Assembly (NCBI GenBank): GCA_021827255.1
Contig: JAKAWO010000064.1
Location: 1-11,714 of the forward strand
Source of the DNA: Acidobacteriota bacterium
Lineage (GTDB): Bacteria > Acidobacteriota > Terriglobia > UBA7540
Length of the DNA stretch: 11,714 nucleotides
Direction of reading: 5' to 3'
Position 1 is the first letter of the stretch, and the number at the start of each line of letters is the position of its first letter. The notes below the pieces were generated by a model that did no database searches, had not been told where the DNA came from, and worked only from the letters and a program-made list of their open reading frames with translations. Below are positions 1 to 5,272 of this stretch, piece after piece. The position numbers were made by a program, and so were the translations under genes.

Positions 1-1
1 C

Positions 2-1573
2 CCAGGCCTCAATGCATTACTGAACTCGGCAGTCGGTTACTCCGCCACGATTTATGACGTGGCAATTACCGACGCCAATGGAACCGTCCTGATGGACAAC
101 AACCCCGCCGAAATTGGGGAGCACTTCCGGCCTCCCCCTCCCTTCACGGACCTGCTGAACGCAGGAACCCTTCGGCAAATAGAAACCATTTACGGCCCAC
201 CTCGGGTTTATGAGGTGACGCTGCCGGTCGCTCTGGGTACCGAGCCGCTGATGGTGCGCGTCGGCGTGTCCACGATTTTTCTTCGCCAGGAGCTTTCGCC
301 CGAACTCCGGCGGGGACTGGAATTGGCCGGACTTGCCATCCTTTTGGCCACCTTCACGGCCAGCCTGCTTTCCTTTGGGCTCCTGCAGCCCCTCGAAATC
401 ATTTCACAAAGCGTGGCGCGGATGGCCCGCGGAGAGAACGTTGAACCTCTTCCCCTTAACCGGCGGGACGAGTGGGGCATTCTCTCGTCCCGCTTGCACC
501 TCTTGGGCGAGCAGATCCGCGGCGAGAAAAGCGCCTACCAGAAACTCAAAGACAATCTCGACCAATTGCTCGTGAATCTGGCGGACGGCCTGCTGCTGTT
601 CGACAAAGACGACCGCTTGGTGATGGTCACTCCGACGGCGGCGCGATTCCTCGGAACCTCCGTAGAAGGTCTGGTGCAAAGGCCGGTCGCTGAAGTCTTC
701 TCCTCCGATCGCCCGCTCGACCGGGCGATCCGGGAAGCCTTTCAGTCAGGCCAGCCTGCGGCCTGGCCTTCGCTTCCAGCCGGCGGCATGGAGGGCGTTT
801 CCCGGATTGCGGCCAGCGTTCAATTTGCGGGGACGGGGGGCGAGCGCATGGGGACGCTGGTAACGCTTCGCGACGCGTCGAGCCGGGCTGAGTTAGCCAA
901 CCAGATTGACGACACCGCCAAGCTGGCCGCTCTCAGCCGCATCCTGTCCGGCGTCGCCCATGAGGTCAAAAATCCGCTCAACGCCATGGCGCTTCAAGTC
1001 GAGGTCTTGAAGGCCAAATTGGCCGGCCAGGGAACCACGGCCGGCGCGCAACTCGAAATTCTTTCAGAGGAAATTCAGCGGCTCGACCGTGTGGTGAAGA
1101 CTTTCCTTGATTTCACGCGCCCCGTCCAGCTTCACCCTGTTCCCACGGATATCGAGAAGCTGGTGCGCGAAGTGTTTGTCCTGGCAGAGCCGCACGCCGG
1201 CCATAACCAGGTTCGAATGACACTCGAATTGAACGGCTCCGTGCCGGCCGTCCAGGCGGATCCCGACCTGCTCAAACAGGCCCTCCTCAATCTCGTTCTC
1301 AACGGTTGCCAGGCCATGCCCTCGGGTGGTGAATTGAAGGTCCGCCCGCGCGCTTCTGCGCAGCGCATCGAGCTGGACATCGCCGACCAAGGCGTAGGTA
1401 TTCCGCCGAAAGTTCAGTCGAGAATCTTCGAGTTGTTCTTCACCACTAAGCCGGGCGGGACCGGCGTCGGTCTGGCGATGGCTTACCGCATCATTCAGCT
1501 TCACAACGGCACCATTGATTTCACGACTGAGCCGAACCTGGGCACAACTTTCCACATTTCTCTGCCCGTCTGA
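2..1573 (+). CDS. Membrane sensor histidine kinase (HAMP-PAS-HisKA-HATPase), 5' truncated by the window edge
   Basis: This is an inner-membrane sensor kinase that autophosphorylates a histidine and would pass the phosphate to a response regulator. The first possible start is a GTG at 59, but the frame is open to the left edge and those 19 extra residues fit the sensor domain, so the gene begins outside the window. In visible numbering, an extracytoplasmic sensor occupies about 1-105, a membrane helix 106-128, HAMP 129-175 and PAS 185-300. The HisKA H-box reads GVAHEVKNPLNAM with the phosphoacceptor His at about 320. The ATPase domain shows an N-box Asn (about 434), DQGVGIP (about 462-468) and GGTGVGLAM (about 485-493), so all catalytic boxes are intact. 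The H-box is of the NtrB-like type. No response regulator follows within the window, so a partner would have to lie upstream or elsewhere. The signal sensed is unknown. Confidence 0.93.
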   Translation, partial: PGLNALLNSAVGYSATIYDVAITDANGTVLMDNNPAEIGEHFRPPPPFTDLLNAGTLRQIETIYGPPRVYEVTLPVALGTEPLMVRVGVSTIFLRQELSPELRRGLELAGLAILLATFTASLLSFGLLQPLEIISQSVARMARGENVEPLPLNRRDEWGILSSRLHLLGEQIRGEKSAYQKLKDNLDQLLVNLADGLLLFDKDDRLVMVTPTAARFLGTSVEGLVQRPVAEVFSSDRPLDRAIREAFQSGQPAAWPSLPAGGMEGVSRIAASVQFAGTGGERMGTLVTLRDASSRAELANQIDDTAKLAALSRILSGVAHEVKNPLNAMALQVEVLKAKLAGQGTTAGAQLEILSEEIQRLDRVVKTFLDFTRPVQLHPVPTDIEKLVREVFVLAEPHAGHNQVRMTLELNGSVPAVQADPDLLKQALLNLVLNGCQAMPSGGELKVRPRASAQRIELDIADQGVGIPPKVQSRIFELFFTTKPGGTGVGLAMAYRIIQLHNGTIDFTTEPNLGTTFHISLPV

Positions 1574-1590
1574 GGCGCCTACCCGACAGC

Positions 1591-1619
1591 TACCCAAAGC
1601 CGGAGCGCGGGAGTAAGAT
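1591..1619 (+). promoter_or_regulatory. Possible promoter for the HNH gene (weak -35, TAAGAT -10)
   Basis: A TAAGAT hexamer at 1614-1619 matches the -10 consensus at 4 of 6 positions. The hexamer 17 bp upstream, taccca at 1591-1596, is a poor -35 (3 of 6). A start about 7 nt after the -10 would fall at about 1626, exactly where the foldable leader begins, which is the main reason to take it seriously. Confidence 0.35.
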
Positions 1620-1625
1620 GTGTCT

Positions 1626-1720
1626 GCCGGGTCATCGGCCAAAGGGAGGAAAACCCTCCGGCGCCAAAGGCTGCCAGGCAGGATGACGGCCCGGGCGCAT
1701 CTCAATTCGCAGGAGGAGCC
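1626..1720 (+). promoter_or_regulatory. Structured 5' leader of the HNH gene, possible translational switch
   Basis: An outer stem pairs GTCATC (1631-1636) with GATGAC (1682-1687); alternatively TCATC/GATGA extends through CCGGG/CCCGG with a three-base bulge. Inside it lie a hairpin GGAGG (1645-1649)/CCTCC (1655-1659) with loop AAAAC, extendable by GCC/GGC, a small GCC-AAA-GGC hairpin at 1663-1671, and CTGC/GCAG (1671-1674/1678-1681), which shares one base with it. The Shine-Dalgarno AGGAGG is at 1711-1716. The CCTCC arm can pair equally with its own hairpin partner or with the GGAGG of the Shine-Dalgarno, which gives two exclusive states. I could not match it to a known riboswitch. The unpaired AAAGG and CAAAG pieces recall class I cyclic-di-GMP riboswitches only vaguely. 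Confidence 0.45.
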
Positions 1721-2086
1721 ATGCCCTTCAAGAAGATCGCAAAGTTCTTCAGTGGCCCCGCACCGCACATCTCGCGCGACGAGGCAATGAAGGTTTTCCA
1801 GCGGGATCACTTCAAGTGCCAGTACTGCGGCCTCGATGGGCTGCACAATTTTTCAAACTGGCTGGTGCTGACCATTGACCACGTCCATCCGCACGCCAAA
1901 GGCGGAGGCCGTCACATGGAGAACCTGGTCACGTGCTGCCAGCCTTGCAATGTCGTCAAAGGGCATCGCGTCTTCGCCTCGCGCGAGGCCGCCAAGAAGT
2001 TCGTTCTTGAAAAGCGGGAGGAGTGGCACCGCGCATTTCAAGACCAAGTGAAATCGCACGGCAGCGCCCATGCCGCCCAGCGGTAA
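1721..2086 (+). CDS. Stand-alone HNH endonuclease family protein
   Basis: This 121-residue protein is a probable metal-dependent nuclease of the HNH (beta-beta-alpha metal) fold. Two zinc-knuckle pairs frame the active site: C33-x2-C36 (CQYC) and C73-x2-C76 (CQPC). The catalytic DH is at D53-H54 within LTIDHVHP, followed by the Asn of ENLV (N68) and N77. The C-terminal 40 residues are basic and helical. The ATG is preceded by AGGAGG four bases upstream. No methyltransferase, restriction partner, transposase or intron lies next to it, so it is not obviously part of a restriction or homing system. It is too small and lacks the RuvC and bridge-helix regions of IscB, so the structured leader should not be read as a guide RNA. 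Similar solitary HNH proteins are common in soil bacteria and their role is unknown. Confidence 0.88.
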   Translation: MPFKKIAKFFSGPAPHISRDEAMKVFQRDHFKCQYCGLDGLHNFSNWLVLTIDHVHPHAKGGGRHMENLVTCCQPCNVVKGHRVFASREAAKKFVLEKREEWHRAFQDQVKSHGSAHAAQR

Positions 2087-2213
2087 CAGCGCCGAAGCCA
2101 ACCTGGCCGGTAAAGGACGGCGGGAGCGAGCTTTTCCACCGGAGGGCGGCGCCGGGGCAAGCAAACTCAGGCCGCAATGCCGAAGGGATCGCTCGGCCGG
2201 ATGAAGGGTCGTC

Positions 2214-3314
2214 GTGAACCGTCTTTCCATTCCGCTCCGCGCGCTCGGTGAACGGCCAGCGGAGGGGTGGCGTGGAGCGTCTTCCTCGCTCTCGGAAGCT
2301 CTCGTCCAAGCCTGGCACGACACGCTCGATTTGTTGCTTCGCCCCTTCGACGCCTGGCGGTGGGTCAAGCTGAGCGCGGTGTGCCTTGTTCTGGGCGGGG
2401 GCACACCCACCGCTGCCTTTAACTGGACCCTCGGAATTCTCCCCAGCGATCTCCAGGCGCGGGCCCTGGCGTCTGAGGTTGTGGCCTATTTCGCTCGATC
2501 CCCTTGGCTTTTGATTCCTGCGCTGACCTTTCTCCTCTTGATCGCCCTCTCTTTGCTTTTTGTTCGCGCCCAGGGACGGTTCATTTTAGTGGATGCCGTC
2601 ATTCGTAAAGAGGTCCGAATCGAGAGGGCCTGGAGGTGGAACCGCCGGCTGGTGCGCTCGTATTTTCTCTTTCTGCTCGGCCTTCTCGTGGTCATGGGCA
2701 GCGTGTTCGGCGCTATGGCTATCGCCTCTTTTCCTTATCTTCAGTCTGGCGCTTCCCAGGCGTCGTGGGCATTTTCTCTGACGCTGGCGCTGTTGCTGGG
2801 AACCGTGATCCTACTGGGCCTTTTGTCGGCGCTGGTCATTACTCTCATGGACGATTTTGTCGTCCCCCTGATGTACGCGGAGCGGCTTCCGGTCGGGCCG
2901 GCCTGGGGCAAACTGCTCGGACAGATGCGGAAGGAGCCGGGCGCCTTCGCGATTTACGTCCTAGCTCGAATCGGCTTGGCGATTCTTATCGGGGCTGTGG
3001 TGTTGTTCTTCCTTTTTCCCGCGCTTCTCGCCATTTTCTCTGGCGCCGCCGTGATGGGAAGCCTTGGCTTGCTCTCTCTGCGGGTCATAGGGACGGTCTG
3101 GACATGGAATGCCGCCACCGTCACGCTGGCCCTGATGGCGGGCACGATGCTGAGCGGAGTCCTCCTGGTGGCGCTGAGTGTGGCCAGTATGCCGGGCCAA
3201 GTCTTTCTCCAGAATCTTGCGATTCGGTTTGTTTCCACGCACTTTCCCTCCCTGGCTCAGTTTCTGGACGCGCAAGCCGGCCCCGAACCGCCTCCAACCT
3301 CCGAAGTCGCCTGA
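2214..3314 (+). CDS. Polytopic membrane protein of unknown function
   Basis: This 366-residue protein has a soluble N-terminus of about 45 residues and then roughly six hydrophobic segments: near 51-76, 97-118, 149-173, 184-212, 246-276 and 301-326. Before the first segment is the motif LLRPFDAWRWVKL, an amphipathic stretch reminiscent of the uncharacterised DUF7544-type membrane proteins; I recall that resemblance but cannot test it. Charged loops (about 118-148 and 220-244) carry many Arg residues, consistent with a cytoplasmic side. There is no obvious catalytic motif, transporter signature or ATP-binding loop. The GTG start is fixed by an in-frame TGA at 2202-2204, and GAAGGG at 2203-2208 serves as a plausible Shine-Dalgarno. 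It lies 127 bp after the HNH gene, and no clear promoter is visible in that gap, so cotranscription is possible. Confidence 0.8.
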   Translation: MNRLSIPLRALGERPAEGWRGASSSLSEALVQAWHDTLDLLLRPFDAWRWVKLSAVCLVLGGGTPTAAFNWTLGILPSDLQARALASEVVAYFARSPWLLIPALTFLLLIALSLLFVRAQGRFILVDAVIRKEVRIERAWRWNRRLVRSYFLFLLGLLVVMGSVFGAMAIASFPYLQSGASQASWAFSLTLALLLGTVILLGLLSALVITLMDDFVVPLMYAERLPVGPAWGKLLGQMRKEPGAFAIYVLARIGLAILIGAVVLFFLFPALLAIFSGAAVMGSLGLLSLRVIGTVWTWNAATVTLALMAGTMLSGVLLVALSVASMPGQVFLQNLAIRFVSTHFPSLAQFLDAQAGPEPPPTSEVA

Positions 3315-3390
3315 ACACCAAGAAGGAGCCCTTCGATCGGAAGCGAGCCGACCGCGACATCCGAGGATTTTGCGGGACGGCCTTCTCCTG

Positions 3391-3419
3391 TCGGCACTCG
3401 CCTCGAACGATGGTAGAAT
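3391..3419 (+). promoter_or_regulatory. Extended -10 promoter for the proline-rich lipoprotein gene
   Basis: TCGGCA (3391-3396, 4 of 6 to TTGACA) is followed after 17 bp by TAGAAT (3414-3419), preceded by TGG, an extended -10 TGn. The expected start near 3424-3426 is only 6-8 nt before the ATG at 3432. Confidence 0.6.
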
Positions 3420-3431
3420 TGGGACGCCTTG

Positions 3432-3971
3432 ATGCGTAAAAGTTCGGGCGCTTTGTGGAGCTTGGCGTTGTTGTTCGGCGGTTGCCCGAAGCGGCAGACC
3501 ACCCCAAGGATTGTGTATATTCCGGCGCCGCCCGCCACCGTCAAAGCGCCGACGACCACCGCCACGCTGGTCATTCGAGAACCACAGCAACCATCGCCGC
3601 CCGCTGCCGTGCCCGTTTCCAAGCCGGTGTCGCCCGCTCCAGCCCGCCGCCCACCGATTCGGCGGCCCAAACCCTCAGCCTCTCCGCCACAGATCGAGCA
3701 CACCCCTGTTCCCGAGCTCGAGCCGCGTGAAAGTCCTGCTTTGCAGAAAGCGCTTCGGAGCAATATCCTTCGGATGCAGCGGGAGGTGCAGGGGGCCATT
3801 AACCGGCTCTATCGCAGCGGGCTTCCGGAAAGCGAGCTCGACACGCTGGGCGGTGCGCAGGTGTTTCTGGCCCAATCCATTCGCGCGCTTCAGGATAATG
3901 ACCTGCAAAGAGCTCTGAACCTTGTCCGCAAGGCGCAACTGTTGGTGCAAGCGCTGGAACGCTCGCCGTAG
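3432..3971 (+). CDS. Proline-rich lipoprotein with a helical C-terminal domain
   Basis: This 179-residue protein starts with a short signal peptide (basic MRK, hydrophobic 7-15) ending in FGGC. C18 is the likely lipidated cysteine, although Phe at -3 is not the best lipobox residue. A Pro/Thr/Arg-rich linker covers about 24-105 and would span periplasm or reach through the wall. The C-terminus (about 103-177) is predicted helical, with ALRSNILRMQREV and ALNLVRKAQLLVQAL suggesting a pair of packed helices or one TPR-like hairpin. No enzymatic motif is seen. ATG 3432 is preferred to TTG 3429; an in-frame TAG at 3414, lying in the -10 element, excludes any longer protein. No Shine-Dalgarno is present, which fits near-leaderless translation. 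The function is unknown; an envelope structural or assembly role is an inference from its architecture. Confidence 0.75.
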   Translation: MRKSSGALWSLALLFGGCPKRQTTPRIVYIPAPPATVKAPTTTATLVIREPQQPSPPAAVPVSKPVSPAPARRPPIRRPKPSASPPQIEHTPVPELEPRESPALQKALRSNILRMQREVQGAINRLYRSGLPESELDTLGGAQVFLAQSIRALQDNDLQRALNLVRKAQLLVQALERSP

Positions 3972-3991
3972 GCGCGCACGGCAAACCAAAC

Positions 3992-4013
3992 GCCGGTCAA
4001 AGGGCCGGCTCTT
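3992..4013 (+). terminator. Weak intrinsic terminator candidate after the lipoprotein gene
   Basis: GCCGG (3992-3996) and CCGGC (4005-4009) can form a 5-bp GC stem with an 8-base loop, followed by tctt. The stem is short and the T-run poor, so this may not function as a terminator. Confidence 0.28.
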
Positions 4014-4016
4014 GTA

Positions 4017-4123
4017 TCCTGAGCTTGTCGCTGCGGCACGTTGAGCGAAGCGAAGCATACGGCTTTTGCGAGACAGCTTGTGAGCGCGGGTCTCAGAGCC
4101 TTTGTCATTCAGAGTCAGAATTT
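4017..4123. repeat. Degenerate REP-like intergenic repeat pieces
   Basis: The gap contains TCCTGAGCTTGTCG (4017-4030), TTGAGCGAAGCGAAG (4041-4055) and GTCATTCAGAGTCAGAA (4104-4120). These look like worn copies of the interspersed sequences of the type TCCTGAGCTTGTCGAAGGA and GTCATTCTGAGCGAAGCGAAG that I recall being frequent between genes in Acidobacteriota and some other soil phyla. A frame through this stretch is open upstream of 4143 but has no ribosome binding site and is probably not translated. Confidence 0.4.
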
Positions 4124-4142
4124 CAAAACCCAACGAGGAACC

Positions 4143-4403
4143 ATGCCACTTTACTTTTCCGCCCACACCACCGCCTGCCTGACAAAGCAATCGCTCCGGG
4201 AGGTTATGCTCCAGCTTCTGGGAGCACACGAAGTCAAGCTTCGCCGCGTCGTGGCAAGCCAGATCGCGGGGCGAATGCTGACCGAGGTTGAAGCACCCGA
4301 CCAGGCCTCGCTTGAGAACTTCTTCAAGGCTCATCACCTCACCTGCGAGTGGGTGATGCGCATTGACCTCGACGGCCGTGACGGAAACGTTTTCGAGTTC
4401 TGA
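4143..4403 (+). CDS. Small alpha/beta protein, possibly DUF4242-like
   Basis: This 86-residue soluble protein begins with a beta strand (PLYFSAHT), then a helix (LTKQSLREVMLQLL), a central strand-rich part (KLRRVVASQIAGRMLTEVEA), a helix (DQASLENFFKAHHL) and a final strand (CEWVMRIDLD). This beta-alpha-beta-beta-alpha-beta order and size fit a ferredoxin-like, dimeric alpha-beta barrel, as in the small DUF4242/DUF3303 proteins; the family match is from memory. It has two cysteines (C12, C69) but no metal motif that I can assign. The ATG at 4143 is chosen because GAGGAA lies just upstream; a TTG at 4041 in the same frame would add 34 residues translated from repeat sequence. It is convergent with the glycan operon. 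Confidence 0.7.
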   Translation: MPLYFSAHTTACLTKQSLREVMLQLLGAHEVKLRRVVASQIAGRMLTEVEAPDQASLENFFKAHHLTCEWVMRIDLDGRDGNVFEF

Positions 4404-4579
4404 TCGCCGCGAGCGACGGCGCGTCGGGTCCTCCTCCCAGCTCAATGCGCGGCTTCGCTGTCGCAGTGAAGCATCGCCGATTCATCTGCCCGCAACGTAA
4501 TCCCCCTACCGAGCCAGCGACGATGGATGATCCACGGGGTAAACCGAACGAAGCCTTTTCCAACCCAAGCGGCTTGCCT

Positions 4580-5272
4580 TCACATCCAGCGTTCCTGATG
4601 GGAGTAAAAATCCGGGACGCGTTCCGGGTATTTGCGTTTGAAGGCGCGATAGCGACTGAGGATGGCGTTGTATCGCCGGTCAGAGGTCTTCAGTTTCCGG
4701 TGAGGCATTCGGATGAGCGCCTTCTCGACCTGCCAGACATTGCGCTCGGAAAGCCTCCAGTCCCCGCGAACGAGCGTCCTCAAATCCGCCAGACCGTACC
4801 CCGTAATGCGGCCCTTGTCATCCACGTAAGGGTCCACATAGCTGAGGACCAGATCGCGGACCGTTCGGAAGGCCGGCCGGCGACCGTGCAGGCCAAGGTC
4901 GCGAGACTTGGCCACCGCGCCCCAGCGGCCGCGGCGTCGGAAGACAAACACTACGTGATCGAGATCATCCTGCGATTCGATGTCCAGGAGCAAAGGTGGG
5001 AAGCCGTGGTGCTCCAGGATCGCGGCAGCCGCGAGCGCCGCCTCGAGGCAGTGCGCCGTTCCATGCGCCACAACGCCGCGAAAGGTCCGCAACGTCTCAC
5101 CGCCCTCCTCTCGGTTGTAGGGCAGGGAGCGGAGAAAGCGCTGAACCCGCTCAGGGGTCCGGAGCTTGCGGATAATCTTCCACTCCTCCGGCTGGAAGGC
5201 TTCGCGGGGAGGCGCCGCGCAAGGAGGGGCGTCGAGACGGCCGAGCGAACGGAGTTTCCGCGGGGGCCTCAT
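4580..5272 (-). CDS. Transglutaminase-like (papain-fold) protein coupled to asnB
   Basis: This 230-residue protein belongs to the transglutaminase-like superfamily by its core: AHGTAHCLEAALAAAAILEHHG with the candidate nucleophile C75 at the start of a helix, H106 in DDLDHVVFVF, and D125 in AKSRD, a plausible Cys-His-Asp triad. Members act as proteases, amidases or crosslinking acyl transferases, and the substrate here cannot be told. No signal peptide or membrane helix is seen, so it is probably cytoplasmic. The C-terminal third (about 170-230) is rich in Arg, Lys and aromatics. The start at 5272 is chosen over a longer frame from 5320 because its ATG overlaps the asnB stop as ATGA, the classic translational-coupling arrangement. 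It is the last gene of the operon. I recall close relatives as solitary conserved hypotheticals, so the link to asnB may be local. Confidence 0.8.
   Translation of the reverse strand: MRPPRKLRSLGRLDAPPCAAPPREAFQPEEWKIIRKLRTPERVQRFLRSLPYNREEGGETLRTFRGVVAHGTAHCLEAALAAAAILEHHGFPPLLLDIESQDDLDHVVFVFRRRGRWGAVAKSRDLGLHGRRPAFRTVRDLVLSYVDPYVDDKGRITGYGLADLRTLVRGDWRLSERNVWQVEKALIRMPHRKLKTSDRRYNAILSRYRAFKRKYPERVPDFYSHQERWM

Noticed and set aside
1626..1700. The HNH leader as a class I cyclic-di-GMP riboswitch
   Set aside because: Short AAAGG and CAAAG pieces resemble the class, but the conserved core order and the tetraloop-receptor features cannot be matched by eye; kept only as an unassigned structured leader.
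1626..1720. The HNH leader as a HEARO/omega RNA of an IscB-type system
   Set aside because: The adjacent HNH protein is only 121 residues and lacks RuvC and bridge-helix regions; the leader is also far shorter than known omega RNAs.
1064..1846. A 260-codon open frame on the minus strand
   Set aside because: It runs antisense across the kinase catalytic domain and into the HNH gene, shows no motif, and would conflict with two well-supported genes and the leader.
3322..3334. GAAGG/CCTTC hairpin after the membrane protein gene
   Set aside because: It is a 5-bp stem with a 3-base loop and no T-run, well within what chance gives in this composition.
2636..3439. A 267-codon frame overlapping the membrane protein and the lipoprotein promoter
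   Set aside because: It is in another frame of a gene with clear hydrophobic periodicity; the product has no domain and would read through the promoter region.
4413..4425. CGAC/GTCG hairpin after the 86-residue gene as a terminator
   Set aside because: The stem is only 4 bp and no T-run follows; the 176-bp convergent gap holds no convincing terminator.
4339..4563. A 74-codon minus-strand frame just after the transglutaminase-like gene, considered as a lasso-type precursor
   Set aside because: It starts with TTG without a ribosome site, overlaps the 3' end of the 86-residue gene, and has neither a recognisable leader motif nor a Gly...Asp/Glu ring pattern.
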